Source: Kribbella sp. NBC_01245 (GTDB lineage Bacteria > Actinomycetota > Actinomycetes > Propionibacteriales > Kribbellaceae). From it: a DNA stretch of 64,000 nt. The position numbers and the translations under genes are program-made. The notes under the pieces are model-generated. The model worked only from the letters and a program-made list of their open reading frames with translations. It did not search any database and was not told the DNA's origin. Below are positions 26,685 through 36,600 of this stretch, piece after piece (position 1 is the first letter of the stretch; every line of letters begins with the position of its first letter). Where the stretch lies: NCBI RefSeq assembly GCF_036226525.1, contig NZ_CP108487.1:7068001-7132000 (forward strand), written 5' to 3'.

Positions 26685-27191
26685 ATGTCAGTCGGACACA
26701 GGTTCCTCGGCCTGCTCGAGGCGGCGCCTTCGCATGGCTACACGCTCAAGCAGGAGTACGACGAGAGCTTCGGCCGGAACCAGCCCATGAAGATCGGCCA
26801 GGTCTACGCAACCCTCGCGCGGCTGCAACGTGACGGCCTGGTCCAGTTGGCCGGCACCGAGGCGGGCGGTGGGCCAGACCGCAAGGTCTACGCGATCACT
26901 CCCGAAGGCGTGACCGAGTTGGAGACCTGGCTGGCGACGCCCGAGGTGGCGCAGGTTCAGCCGGGCGTCCTGTTCGCGAAGGTGGTCGTGGCGCTCAGGT
27001 CCGGCCGGTCGGCCGCCGAGGTGCTCGATGCGCAGCGCCGGGTCCACATCGCCCGGATGCGCGAGATCATCGCCGCTAAGGTCGAGGCGGACGAGATCGG
27101 CCAACTCGCCGGCGAGTACGAGATCGGCCACCTGCAAGCTGATCTCGACTGGATCGAACGAGCCGGCCATCTGCTCGAGGTCAAGTCATGA
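26685..27191 (+). CDS. PadR-family transcriptional regulator
   Basis: The 168-residue protein has a winged helix with HGYTLKQEYDESF and the wing-associated IGQVYATLARLQRDGLV, typical of PadR, followed by an antiparallel helical C-terminus for dimerisation. It is followed by an ABC exporter, overlapping the ATPase start by 4 bases. PadR repressors next to such transporters usually regulate them and respond to a transported toxic compound or cell-envelope stress. Confidence 0.9.
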   Translation: MSVGHRFLGLLEAAPSHGYTLKQEYDESFGRNQPMKIGQVYATLARLQRDGLVQLAGTEAGGGPDRKVYAITPEGVTELETWLATPEVAQVQPGVLFAKVVVALRSGRSAAEVLDAQRRVHIARMREIIAAKVEADEIGQLAGEYEIGHLQADLDWIERAGHLLEVKS

Positions 27192-27895
27192 CGGCCACGG
27201 AGACCGGCAATCAGAGCACCCGCGCCGCGGCCTCCGAGGGGGTGGTCGTCGGCGCGGGTCTGACCAAGCGTTTCGGCAGTACGCAGGCGCTCGACGGGGT
27301 GTCGATCGCGGTCCGCCCGGCCGAGGTCGTCGCCCTGATGGGCCCGAGTGGTTCTGGCAAGTCGACGTTGCTGCACGTGCTGTCCGGGATCCTCGCGCCC
27401 GACAGCGGTTCGGTGCACATCCGCGGCCGCCGGATCGACGACATCACCGAGCGGCGGCGGAGCGCGACCCGGCTGAGCGAGATGGGTTTCGTCTTCCAGT
27501 TCGGGGATCTCGTGCCGGAGTTGAGCCTGGTCGAGAACGTTGCCCTGCCACTGTTGCTGACCGGTTCGTCGCGACGCGTCGCGCTAGCCCAGGCCGTAGA
27601 ACTGCTCGGTGAGCTGGGCATCGCCGAGGTCGCGCACCAGCGTCCGGCTCAGGTCTCGGGCGGCCAGGGCCAGCGGGCCGCGGTCGCCCGGGCGCTCGTG
27701 CACCAACCGGCCGTGGTCTTCGCGGACGAACCGACCGGTGCCCTCGACAGCGTCAACGGCGACATCGTCCTGAACGCCCTCCTCACCGCGGCCCGGGGGC
27801 GGGGTATCGGCCTACTGCTGGTCACCCACGACGCTCGCGTCGCGGCGCATGCCGATCGAGAATGCGTGCTCCGCGACGGCAGGCTGACCGAATGA
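27188..27895 (+). CDS. ABC transporter ATP-binding protein (MacB/LolD type)
   Basis: The 235-residue ATPase has Walker A GPSGSGKST, the Q-loop in FVFQFGDL, the signature VSGGQGQRAAVARAL (SGGQ) and Walker B VVFADEPTGALD. This fits the family that partners FtsX-like permeases and powers mechanotransmission-type export or lipoprotein and peptide extrusion. Its stop overlaps the permease start (ATGA at 27892). Confidence 0.94.
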   Translation: MTATETGNQSTRAAASEGVVVGAGLTKRFGSTQALDGVSIAVRPAEVVALMGPSGSGKSTLLHVLSGILAPDSGSVHIRGRRIDDITERRRSATRLSEMGFVFQFGDLVPELSLVENVALPLLLTGSSRRVALAQAVELLGELGIAEVAHQRPAQVSGGQGQRAAVARALVHQPAVVFADEPTGALDSVNGDIVLNALLTAARGRGIGLLLVTHDARVAAHADRECVLRDGRLTE

Positions 27896-29757
27896 CGGCC
27901 GCGCTCGGCTTGGGCATCCGCCTGGCCTGGGCCAGCAGTCGAAGTCGCGCTCTCGCGATGATCCTGGCCGGGCTCGTCGTCACGTCCGTGTTGTGCTTCC
28001 TGATCGGCTTCTCGATCGCGAGCATCGACCCGAATCTCCAGCTCGTTCGGGACAAGGTCCAGCTCCTGATCGTGGTCAGCCTGGTGGTAGTCGTACCGCT
28101 GTTGATCCTGCTGTCGACGGCCTCGCGTTTGTCGGCAGGCACCCGCGATCGCCGGTTGGCCTCACTCCGCCTGCTCGGCCTTACCCCGCTGCGAACGCGG
28201 TTGGTCTCCGCCACCGAAAGCGCCGTACTCACACTGGTCGGGGCGTTGATCGGCCTGCTGGTCTTCGGTTTGACCGCGCCGCTGGTCGAGGCGGCCGTCC
28301 GGGCCCGGGCCGACTGGCTACGGCGGCCGGTCGGCGTACCGCTATGGCTTCAGGTGGCGCTAGCCGTCGCCTTGGTGGCCGTCACCGCGGTCGTGGCGGT
28401 GTTGCCGGCGCGGGCCGCGATCCGGCAGCCGTTGGCCGAGAGGCGTGGTGCCGTACGGCGTCCGTCCATCGCTCGGCTGATCCCGGTCATGGCCGGAGTG
28501 GCGCTGCTGACCGGCATCGTCCTCGACCCGGCGGCCGAGGACGGCGGTGACGCGGGCATGGGCGCGTTCCTGGTCTTCGCGGCGGCCGCTGCGCTGACCG
28601 GTCTGGGCCTGCCGCTCGCAATCCCGGTGCTGGTTCGCCTGGTCGCCGACGGATTAGCCCGTACGTCGCGCCGGGCCGGCCTCCTGCTCGCCGCGCGTCG
28701 TCTCCAGTACGAACCGTCATCGACCAGCCGGGTCGTCGCAGGTCTGGTGGCCGCGTTGTTCGTAGTCGCGGGCGGGCGCTGCGTGCTCGGCGCCTGGGAA
28801 GCCACCCCGCAGTACGTCGAGGCGGTCAAGGCCACGAGCCAGCCGGAGATCCTGCCGGTCTCGTCGATGAGTGGTGATCCGCGACCGACGGCCGCCAAGG
28901 GCATCCAGGCCGTGCCGGGTGCACGGGTCATCGCCGAGCTGAGCATCTTGCACCAGAAGGGATGCCTGAACGGTACGACGGGCTGCATCGAGGCGATTGT
29001 CGGCACCTGCGCTGACCTGCGGGTACTCGTCCAAGGCCTAACGGGTTGTGCCGAAAGCCGTCCGGCCTGGGTGATCCCGGCGGCGAAGAAGACCGCGCGT
29101 TATCAGCTCGAGCCGCGCTTCGGCCGGCCGATCGTGGTCCCGGCGTCGGCCGACGTCCTTCGCGGAACCCTGCGGAACGACCTCTGGCCCTCGTCGGGAC
29201 AGCCCGTTCTCTTTGTGCCGCAGGCGATCGCGAAGCTGGCGTTTGCCGAGCAGGTGTACGTCGAACTGCCGCCGGGGACCCGGAGCGCCTTCGTGCAAGC
29301 CCTTCCCGCGGGAGCGGTGCTAACCGATTCGTCGCACGCGATGTACGAGGGTGAGATCGCGATGGTGGCCGGTTATCGCGCCATGGTCTGGGCGGTCGGG
29401 GGAGCGGCGCTGGCGATCGGGCTGCTGGCATTGCTGATCGGAGCGTTCGACCGGCTGCTGGAACGACGCCGGCAGATCGCGTCTTTGCGTGCCGTCGGTG
29501 TACCGGTCGGCACCTTGCGAGCGGGCCAGGTCGGTCAGATGGTGCTGCCGTTGCTGCTCGGCATCCCGCTCGCCGGCGCCCTCGGACTACTCGCGGGCGC
29601 GGGCTACCTAGCCTTCGGCGGAGCGATCGACTACCTGCCCTGGCGCTCGGTCGCCCTGCTCACCCTGGCAGGCCTCGGCCTGGCCCTCCTCGCAGGCGCA
29701 ATAACCCTCCCCGCGATCGCCACCAAGATCACACCCGAATCACTGCGCCGCGAATAA
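27892..29757 (+). CDS. FtsX-family ABC transporter permease
   Basis: The 621-residue protein has an N-terminal transmembrane segment, a first FtsX core of three helices (about 70-175), further helices around 200-290, a large extracytoplasmic domain with Cys residues near 360-385 and a second FtsX core at about 505-620. This is the duplicated ten-helix layout of peptide-resistance exporters. The ATG at 27892 overlaps the ATPase stop. Its stop TAA abuts the next, convergent gene with no gap. Confidence 0.9.
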   Translation: MTAALGLGIRLAWASSRSRALAMILAGLVVTSVLCFLIGFSIASIDPNLQLVRDKVQLLIVVSLVVVVPLLILLSTASRLSAGTRDRRLASLRLLGLTPLRTRLVSATESAVLTLVGALIGLLVFGLTAPLVEAAVRARADWLRRPVGVPLWLQVALAVALVAVTAVVAVLPARAAIRQPLAERRGAVRRPSIARLIPVMAGVALLTGIVLDPAAEDGGDAGMGAFLVFAAAAALTGLGLPLAIPVLVRLVADGLARTSRRAGLLLAARRLQYEPSSTSRVVAGLVAALFVVAGGRCVLGAWEATPQYVEAVKATSQPEILPVSSMSGDPRPTAAKGIQAVPGARVIAELSILHQKGCLNGTTGCIEAIVGTCADLRVLVQGLTGCAESRPAWVIPAAKKTARYQLEPRFGRPIVVPASADVLRGTLRNDLWPSSGQPVLFVPQAIAKLAFAEQVYVELPPGTRSAFVQALPAGAVLTDSSHAMYEGEIAMVAGYRAMVWAVGGAALAIGLLALLIGAFDRLLERRRQIASLRAVGVPVGTLRAGQVGQMVLPLLLGIPLAGALGLLAGAGYLAFGGAIDYLPWRSVALLTLAGLGLALLAGAITLPAIATKITPESLRRE

Positions 29758-31212
29758 CTAGAGGTCGTTGGCTTCTAGTTTGCGGGCGGCGCCGTGGGCG
29801 TGTTCGGAGGCGGTGAAGTCGCCGTTGGCGGCGAGTAGGTCCCCGTTGTGGCGGAAGCAGGTGGCGGCGAGGGCGCGGATGGCGTCGTCGCCGCCGGCGA
29901 AGGGGATCAGCATGCCGGCGACGGTCGCGGCCGAACCGGCGAGGTCTAGCGCGAACTCCATCGCGCCGGCCTCCTGGTACGCCTTCGAGATGTCGAGTAG
30001 CACCTGCGCCCAGGGCGGGCCGAAGCTGCTCAACTCGTACCGCATGTGCTGCGACTGGCGCTCCGACGACAACGCGAACAGGTAGTGCGCCTCGAGCCCG
30101 AGCGTGAGCGCCGCCTGGGTGTCCTTCGCGAACAGCGGCCGGACCAGGGCGGCCAGCTCGACCCCGCGCAAGGCGGCCGTTTCCGGATCGCAGCGGCCCG
30201 AGACGGTGGCCAGCGTCATCCCCTCGGCGGGTTTGGTCAGCGCGCACAGCCGTCCGTACTCCTCGAACTCGCCGAGGTGCTCGGCCGCGAGATCCAGGGC
30301 CGAGGTCAACGTCGGCGGCAACGGCTGGCTGATCTCGGCGACGACCTGATCGGCCATCTCCCGGTCGGTCGCGAACGCCGATTCCAGGCACACCTCGGCC
30401 TCGTCCTGCCGGCCCATCTCGGCGAGGTGGCGGCCCTTGCGGGTGAGCATGCCGACGAGCGTGCGCAGATCCGCCGGGGAGTCCGAGTCGGCCAGCGTGT
30501 CCGCGGTCGACACCCCGATCTCGTCCGCCTGCAAAGCCACCTCGAACCGGCCGGCCTCGGCGTGGATATCGGCCGCGACCGCGCTCGCCGTACACAGGTA
30601 GCGCGCATAACTCGGCGCCTGCGGAGCGTGGTTGATCTGGCCCGCCAACTGCAGGAACAACCGGATCGCGGCGTCCGCGGAGGCCACGGCCAGGTCGGCG
30701 TCGCCGTACCGCCGGAGGATCAGTGCGTTCATCGCGAGGACGCGGGCGAAGTCCGGTTGCAGGCTCGACTCGCCGGCCGAAAGCGCGCCATAGGTGATGA
30801 CGGCGCTGTCGATCTCCAGTACGGCGGTCGCGCCGTACCCGCGATGCGCCTGGGTCATCGCCCGGCGGGCCTGCACATCGGCCAGTTGCGGCGCCACGTC
30901 GACCTGACCCGAGGAGGCCAGCTCGATGTAACCGCTCTCGGCGTTGTCGAGGGCGACCAGCGCCTCGTCGTACCGCTCGAGGGCGTTGAGGGAGGCGGCG
31001 AGCTCGTAGCTGGTACTGGCCAGCAGGTGTCGCCCGCGGGAGTCGTTCGGGTAGTTGTCGATCAGCTCATACGCGAGCCGGACGGCCTTTTGCTGGTACG
31101 GCTCGGCCTCGTCGACACGGCCTTGTTCGACCAGGACCTGCGCCGCCTCGAGCACCTGGGCGACCTCGTCCTCGGCACGGCCAGGCCGCCAGATACCCCC
31201 GCTGTCCACCAT
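29758..31212 (-). CDS. TPR-like helical-repeat protein
   Basis: The 484-residue protein is entirely alpha-helical in appearance, with repeated patterns such as AQVLVEQGRVDEAEPYQQKAVRLAYEL and ASLNALERYDEALVALDNAESGYIELA, which fit tetratricopeptide repeats. No signal peptide or catalytic domain is visible. It is tail-to-tail with the ABC permease with zero bases between stops. It resembles in style, but is shorter than, the TPR-like protein at 51993-54725. The function is unknown. Confidence 0.75.
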   Translation of the reverse strand: MVDSGGIWRPGRAEDEVAQVLEAAQVLVEQGRVDEAEPYQQKAVRLAYELIDNYPNDSRGRHLLASTSYELAASLNALERYDEALVALDNAESGYIELASSGQVDVAPQLADVQARRAMTQAHRGYGATAVLEIDSAVITYGALSAGESSLQPDFARVLAMNALILRRYGDADLAVASADAAIRLFLQLAGQINHAPQAPSYARYLCTASAVAADIHAEAGRFEVALQADEIGVSTADTLADSDSPADLRTLVGMLTRKGRHLAEMGRQDEAEVCLESAFATDREMADQVVAEISQPLPPTLTSALDLAAEHLGEFEEYGRLCALTKPAEGMTLATVSGRCDPETAALRGVELAALVRPLFAKDTQAALTLGLEAHYLFALSSERQSQHMRYELSSFGPPWAQVLLDISKAYQEAGAMEFALDLAGSAATVAGMLIPFAGGDDAIRALAATCFRHNGDLLAANGDFTASEHAHGAARKLEANDL

Positions 31213-31412
31213 CGTTTCGATGCCTTTCTCGCCCCACCAGCCGGCGCCTGTTCTGTTAGGTTCGCCGGTGTTCCCTGGACCTCCAGGGCCGCGCGCAAAA
31301 GCCTTGCGAAATTGCCTTGTGGCGCACAGATTAGCGGGTGACGCCCCTCACGACACGCAAAGTCAAACGGTGAACTACTGACAGGCGAGTTACCCACAGG
31401 TAGCCTGGCGAG

Positions 31413-33005
31413 ATGAGCGAGCAGACTTCGATTCCTGCTGACCCCGAGCTCGACCCGAAGGCGTCGTACGCGACCGATCAGTCGGTCATCCGCCGCCTGG
31501 CCGGTCTGTTGCACGCGACCGCCGGCACCCGGACGACGTACGCGCCGGCCACCGGCCAGCCGATCGCCGACCTGCCGATCTCGGACCAGTCCGATGTGCA
31601 GGCCGCGAGCCGGTCGGCCCGCAAGGCCCAGCGTGCCTGGAAGGGTACGGCCATCGCCGATCGCGCCGACATCCTGCTGCGCTATCACGACCTGGTGCTG
31701 GAGCATCGGCACGAGCTGAGCGACCTGGTGCAGCGCGAGTCCGGCAAGGCCCGGAAGCAGGCCTTCGAGGAGGTCGCGCACGTCGCGCTGACCGCCCGGT
31801 ACTACGGCCGGAAGGCGGCGGAACTGCTCTCGCCGCAGCGCAAACTCGGCATGTTCCCGGTCCTGACCCGGGCCGAGCAGCGGTTCGTGCCGAAGGGCCT
31901 GGTCGGCATCATCTCGCCCTGGAACTACCCGCTCAGCATGGCCGTGGCCGACGGCATCCCCGCGGTGCTCGCGGGGAATGCGGTCGTGCACAAGCCGGAC
32001 AGCCAGACACCGCTCACCGCCTTGCGCGCGGTCGAGCTGCTCTACGAGGCCGGGCTGCCGCGTGACGTCTGGCAGGTCGTAAACGGCGAAGGTGTGACTG
32101 TTGGCAGCGAGATAATCAGGAACAGTGACTACATCTGTTTCACCGGTTCGACCAAGACCGGCCGGATCGTCGCCAAGCAGGCCGGCGAGCGGTTGATCGG
32201 CTGCTCGCTCGAGCTCGGCGGCAAGAACCCGATGCTGGTCCTGCGCGACGCCGACGTGCACCGCGCGGCCGAGGGCGCCGTACGGGCCTGCTTCGCCAGC
32301 GCCGGCCAGCTCTGCGTCTCGATGGAACGGCTGTACGTCGCCGACCAGGTGTACGACGCGTTCGTCTCCGCCTTTGTCGGCCGGGTGCAAAAGATGCGCC
32401 TGTCGGCCGGGACCGGCTGGGACGTCGACATGGGCTCGCTGATCTCGCAGGCCCAGCTCGACACCGTCAGCCGGCACGTCGACGACGCCGTCGCGAAGGG
32501 CGCGAAGGTGCTCACCGGCGGCAAGGCGCGACCCGATCTCGGCCCGCTGTTCTATGAGCCGACCGTGCTCGAAGGCGTCACTCCCGAGATGGAGTGCTTC
32601 GACAACGAGACGTTCGGCCCGGTCATCTCGCTGTACCGGTTCGCCGACGAGTCCGAGGCGATCCAGCGCGCGAACGAGGGCGAGTACGGCCTGAACGCGA
32701 GCGTCTGGACCCGCGACACCCGCCGCGGCCGGATCGTGGCGGGCCAGCTGATCGCCGGCACGGTCAACGTCAACGAGGGCTACGCCGCCACCTTCGGCTC
32801 GATCGACACCCCGATGGGCGGCATGCGAGCCTCCGGCCTCGGCCGCCGCCAGGGCACCGAAGGCATCCGCCGGTACGTCGACCCGCAAGCCATCGCGACC
32901 CAGCGCCTACTGCCGATCGCCGCCAGCCACGGGCTCAGCGACGAGGCCTACGCGGACCTGATGACGACCGCCCTGAAGATCCTCAAGAAACTGGGACGCG
33001 CATGA
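31413..33005 (+). CDS. gabD2: Succinate-semialdehyde dehydrogenase
   Basis: The 530-residue aldehyde dehydrogenase has the coenzyme motif SPWNYPLSMAV, catalytic Glu267 in LELGGKNP and catalytic Cys301 in SAGQLCVSMER. It fits the actinobacterial GabD2 group that oxidises succinic semialdehyde to succinate using NADP. It overlaps the GMC oxidoreductase by 4 bases (ATGA), and this pair upstream of guaA is conserved in the lineage. Confidence 0.92.
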   Translation: MSEQTSIPADPELDPKASYATDQSVIRRLAGLLHATAGTRTTYAPATGQPIADLPISDQSDVQAASRSARKAQRAWKGTAIADRADILLRYHDLVLEHRHELSDLVQRESGKARKQAFEEVAHVALTARYYGRKAAELLSPQRKLGMFPVLTRAEQRFVPKGLVGIISPWNYPLSMAVADGIPAVLAGNAVVHKPDSQTPLTALRAVELLYEAGLPRDVWQVVNGEGVTVGSEIIRNSDYICFTGSTKTGRIVAKQAGERLIGCSLELGGKNPMLVLRDADVHRAAEGAVRACFASAGQLCVSMERLYVADQVYDAFVSAFVGRVQKMRLSAGTGWDVDMGSLISQAQLDTVSRHVDDAVAKGAKVLTGGKARPDLGPLFYEPTVLEGVTPEMECFDNETFGPVISLYRFADESEAIQRANEGEYGLNASVWTRDTRRGRIVAGQLIAGTVNVNEGYAATFGSIDTPMGGMRASGLGRRQGTEGIRRYVDPQAIATQRLLPIAASHGLSDEAYADLMTTALKILKKLGRA

Positions 33006-34717
33006 GCTACGACTACGACGTCCTGGTCATCGGCTCGGGCTTCGGCGGCAGCGTGAGCGCGTTGCGGCTGACCGAGAAGGGGTATCGCGTCGCGGTGCTC
33101 GAGGCCGGTGCGCGCTTCGACGACGCCGGGTTCGCGAAGAACTCCTGGGACAAGAAGCGCTTCCTGTTCGCGCCACGGCTCGGGATGTACGGCATCCAGC
33201 GGATCTCCGCCCTGCGCGACGTGATCATCCTGTCCGGTGCGGGCGTCGGCGGCGGCAGCCTCGTCTACGCGAACACCCTGTACGAACCGCTGCCCGCGTT
33301 CTACGCCGACAAGCAGTGGGCGCACATTACCGACTGGCGGGACGAGCTCGCGCCGTACTACGACCAGGCCAAGCGCATGCTCGGCGTCACGACGTACCCC
33401 GGGATGACGCCGGCCGACGAGGTGATGAAGCAGGTCGCCGACGACATGGGCGTGGGGGAGACGTTCCGCCCGACACCGGTCGGCGTCTTCTTCGGCGAAC
33501 CTGGGGTCGAGGTGGACGACCCGTACTTCGGTGGCGCCGGCCCGCGCCGCAGGGGCTGCATCAACTGTGGCGAGTGCATGACGGGCTGCCGGCACAACGC
33601 CAAGAACACCCTGACCAAGAACTATCTCTACCTGGCCGAGAAGGCCGGCGCCGAGGTCTATCCGCTCACCACCGTGACCTCGGTCGAGCCACTGCCAGGC
33701 GGCGGCTACGCGATCGACACCCGCCGTACGTCGAACCGCAAGCGGGTGCGGCGGTTCACGGCCCGCCAGGTGATCTTCGCCGCGTCCGCCCTCGGCACGG
33801 CCAAGCTGCTGCACCGCCTCCGCGACGAGGGCAAGCTGCCCGCATTGTCGGACCGCCTGGGCGTGCTCACCCGGACGAACTCCGAATCCCTGCTCGGCGT
33901 CATCGCGAACGAGAAGGACGTCGACTACACCCGCGGTGTCGCGATCACCTCGTCGTTCCACCCGGACGACATCACCCACATCGAGCCCGTGCGCTACGGC
34001 AAGGGCAGTAACGCGATGTCCTTGCTGCAAACGGTTTTGACCGATGGCGACGGGCCGGACCCGCGCTGGCGGGTGTGGGTGCGGGAGATGGTCAAGCAGC
34101 GCAAGAGCCTGCGCAAGCTGTACGACCTGAAGCACTGGTCGGAGCGCACGATCATCGCCCTGGTGATGCAGACGGCCGACAACTCGATCACCACGTACGG
34201 AAAACGCGACCGGTTCGGGCGGTGGCGGCTCACCTCGAAACAGGGTCATGGCGCGCCGAACCCGTCGTGGATCCCGGTCGCGAACGAGGTCGTCCGCCGG
34301 ATGGCCAAACTGATGAACGGCACCCCGGGTGGGACCATCGGCGAACCCTTCAACGTGCCGATGACCGCGCACTTCATCGGCGGCTGCGCCATCGGCGACT
34401 CGGCCGAGACCGGCGTGGTCGATCCGTACCAGCGGGTTTACGGCTACGAGGGCCTGCACATCATGGACGGCTCCACGATTTCCGCCAACCTCGGCGTCAA
34501 CCCGTCCCTGACGATCACCGCTCAGGCGGAACGGGCGATGTCGTTCTGGCCGAACAAGGGTGACGAAGACCACCGCCCGGCGCTCGGTACGGCGTACGAG
34601 CGAGTGAAACCCATCACGCCCGCCAAGCCGGTGGTGCCGGCCACGGCACCCGCCGCGCTCCGTTTGCCCATCGTCGAGATCCGTACGACGCCCGCCGAGG
34701 CCGAGGTAACTCAATAG
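33002..34717 (+). CDS. GMC-family FAD oxidoreductase (cholesterol oxidase-like)
   Basis: The 571-residue flavoprotein starts with the FAD dinucleotide fold YDVLVIGSGFGGSVSALRL. A Cys-rich segment near residue 185, RGCINCGECMTGCRHNAKN, is conserved in this subgroup of cholesterol oxidase-like proteins. The C-terminal catalytic region contains AHFIGGCAIGD and GVNPSLTITA. The substrate is unproven; an alcohol or sterol oxidase role is the family default. It is co-transcribed with gabD2. Confidence 0.9.
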   Translation: MSYDYDVLVIGSGFGGSVSALRLTEKGYRVAVLEAGARFDDAGFAKNSWDKKRFLFAPRLGMYGIQRISALRDVIILSGAGVGGGSLVYANTLYEPLPAFYADKQWAHITDWRDELAPYYDQAKRMLGVTTYPGMTPADEVMKQVADDMGVGETFRPTPVGVFFGEPGVEVDDPYFGGAGPRRRGCINCGECMTGCRHNAKNTLTKNYLYLAEKAGAEVYPLTTVTSVEPLPGGGYAIDTRRTSNRKRVRRFTARQVIFAASALGTAKLLHRLRDEGKLPALSDRLGVLTRTNSESLLGVIANEKDVDYTRGVAITSSFHPDDITHIEPVRYGKGSNAMSLLQTVLTDGDGPDPRWRVWVREMVKQRKSLRKLYDLKHWSERTIIALVMQTADNSITTYGKRDRFGRWRLTSKQGHGAPNPSWIPVANEVVRRMAKLMNGTPGGTIGEPFNVPMTAHFIGGCAIGDSAETGVVDPYQRVYGYEGLHIMDGSTISANLGVNPSLTITAQAERAMSFWPNKGDEDHRPALGTAYERVKPITPAKPVVPATAPAALRLPIVEIRTTPAEAEVTQ

Positions 34718-35432
34718 CCCGGCTGGGATAGGGGCCTCTGGCAACGGTGTGTGATTGACTAATTGAGACATGGTTGTAACGGAGAGTTCGTGTCGGAATG
34801 CCCCTATTCGGGCCGATCGGGCCTTTGTGGGGAATCCCGGCGCATTCTTTAAAGAGCCTCCAGAATTGATGCGGAGGCAGCGGGCCGGGATGACCAGCCT
34901 GGAAAGGCCGCGGGAGTCTTGCGCGTTACCCGGGCAGACCCCGGCAGCGTGGCGAGGCGCGAATACTGCGCGAAACCCGCCTGAACCGCTCAGGTCGGCG
35001 CAGGAGGAGGCCCGTCGCACCGCTCAAACCGCTGGAATGCGGGAGCAAAGGTGCCGGAAAAGGGAATGAGCCCCTCGGGAACGTTTCCGCCCAAATCGTT
35101 TCCCGAGGGGCCCACTCAAGCCGGGGTGAGGCGCCCGGCGTCTGGAATCGGGTCGCCAACCATGGCCAGCGACCCGAGCTCTCTATTACTCACTGTACAG
35201 CGCGGAGCAACCGCGTTGGAGTGTTTCGACCTCCTGACGCATCTGTTGCTCCTTGTCACTGTCTGGCGACTACCGGTAGTAACCGCCTCTGCACACATCA
35301 ACGAGAGGGAATCGAGGGGGTTACGAGTTTCCAGAAAAAAGATCCAGAAAAATTTTCGCGGCGCCCATCGCTTACTGTGGGCCGACCGTTCGAGCAGGCC
35401 GTGAGGCGGCCGCTGAGCACGCAGGGAGAGCC
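34718..35432. other. 715-bp intergenic region upstream of bioB
   Basis: No convincing gene is seen; small frames at 34770-35069 and 35051-35404 have no known motif or good ribosome site. The region is less GC-rich than its neighbours near 35330-35360. It contains a stable hairpin at 35070-35111 (arms GCCCCTCGGGA and TCCCGAGGGGC). It may hold a long bioB leader or a small RNA. Confidence 0.5.
35070..35111. terminator. GC-rich hairpin upstream of bioB
   Basis: Arms GCCCCTCGGGAACG and CGTTTCCCGAGGGGC pair over at least 11 perfect bases, with a short loop. It could end the gabD2-GMC transcript, though it lies about 350 bases after that stop. Confidence 0.5.
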
Positions 35433-36428
35433 ATGAGCGAGATCCTCGTCAAAGCGCGCGAGCAGGTTCTGGAGCGGGGCGAGGGCCTCAGCGAGTCAGA
35501 CCTGATCGAGGTGCTGAAGTTGCCCGACGCATCGATCGACGAGTTGCTGGCGCTCGCCCATCAGGTCCGGGTGAAGTGGTGCGGTGAAGAGGTCGAGGTC
35601 GAGGGCATCATCAGCCTGAAGACCGGCGGCTGCCCGGAGGACTGCCACTTCTGTTCCCAGTCCGGCCAGTTCACCTCGCCGGTGCGGGCCGTCTGGCTGA
35701 ACATCCCCGAGCTGGTCGAGGCCGCCAAGGAGACCGCCAAGACCGGCGCGACCGAGTTCTGCATCGTCGCCGCCGTCCGCGGTCCCGACGACCGCCTGAT
35801 GTCGCAGGTCAAGGCGGGCATCGAGGCGATCCAGGCTGAAGTCGAGATCAACATCGCCTGCTCGCTCGGCATGCTGACCCAGGAGCAGGTCGACGAGCTG
35901 GCCGCCATGGGCGTCCACCGGTACAACCACAACCTCGAGTCCGCCCGCTCCTACTTCGGCGACGTCGTCACCACGCACTCCTTCGAGGAGCGCTGGGAGA
36001 CCTGCCAGATGGTCAAGGACGCCGGTATGGAGCTGTGCTGCGGCGGCCTGGTCGGGATGGGCGAGACGCTGGAGCAGCGCGCCGAGCTGGCCGCGCAGCT
36101 CGCCGAGCTCGAGCCGCACGAGGTCCCGCTGAACTTCCTCAACCCGCGTCCGGGCACGCCGTTCGGCGATATGGAGATCATGGACGGCAAGGACGCGCTG
36201 CGCACGATCGCGGCGTTCCGCCTGGCGATGCCGAAGACCATCCTGCGGTACGCCGGTGGGCGTGAGCTGACCCTCGGCGACCTCGGCACCCGCGAGGGCC
36301 TGCTCGGCGGCATCAACGCCGTCATCGTCGGCAACTACCTGACCACGCTGGGCCGCCCGGCCACGGCGGACCTCGACCTCCTGGCCGACCTCAAGATGCC
36401 GGTCAAGGAACTCCAGAAGACACTTTGA
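35433..36428 (+). CDS. bioB: Biotin synthase
   Basis: The 331-residue radical SAM enzyme inserts sulfur into dethiobiotin. The [4Fe-4S] ligands are C67, C71 and C74 in GGCPEDCHFC; the further Cys in NIACSLG and LCCGG and the Arg in the late barrel hold the sacrificial 2Fe-2S cluster. The ATG follows GGGAGAGCC. The stop TGA (36426-36428) lies at the edge of the second TnpB element (TTGACGTCCTCC), so the original C-terminus may have been altered. BsaP, its auxiliary protein, lies on the far side of the element. Confidence 0.96.
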   Translation: MSEILVKAREQVLERGEGLSESDLIEVLKLPDASIDELLALAHQVRVKWCGEEVEVEGIISLKTGGCPEDCHFCSQSGQFTSPVRAVWLNIPELVEAAKETAKTGATEFCIVAAVRGPDDRLMSQVKAGIEAIQAEVEINIACSLGMLTQEQVDELAAMGVHRYNHNLESARSYFGDVVTTHSFEERWETCQMVKDAGMELCCGGLVGMGETLEQRAELAAQLAELEPHEVPLNFLNPRPGTPFGDMEIMDGKDALRTIAAFRLAMPKTILRYAGGRELTLGDLGTREGLLGGINAVIVGNYLTTLGRPATADLDLLADLKMPVKELQKTL

Positions 36429-36600
36429 CGTCCTCCCCCGCCTGGAGGTGGGGGATTCCAACCCGCTACGTGGAGGTAGCGAGATGAGGTTCACGCTTCA
36501 ACGGCACAGACCTCGTGCCTCGGCGTGCGGTCACGGCCCGTCCGGCCGCGATATTCCTAGCTGCATTCACATCAGCATGTGCGGTATGCCCGCAGGCGAG
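36429..36600 (-). ncRNA. Predicted omega-RNA (reRNA) region of TnpB copy 2
   Basis: The 3' end of tnpB and the right-end hairpin at about 36434-36456 correspond to the scaffold region of copy 1, with compensating differences in the stem. The guide would derive from the complement of about 36407-36425, the last codons of bioB. The extent is inferred, not mapped. Confidence 0.4.

Noticed and set aside
34770..35404. Small open frames in the bioB upstream gap as genes
   Set aside because: They are Pro/Arg-rich, lack a ribosome site and show no recognisable motif.
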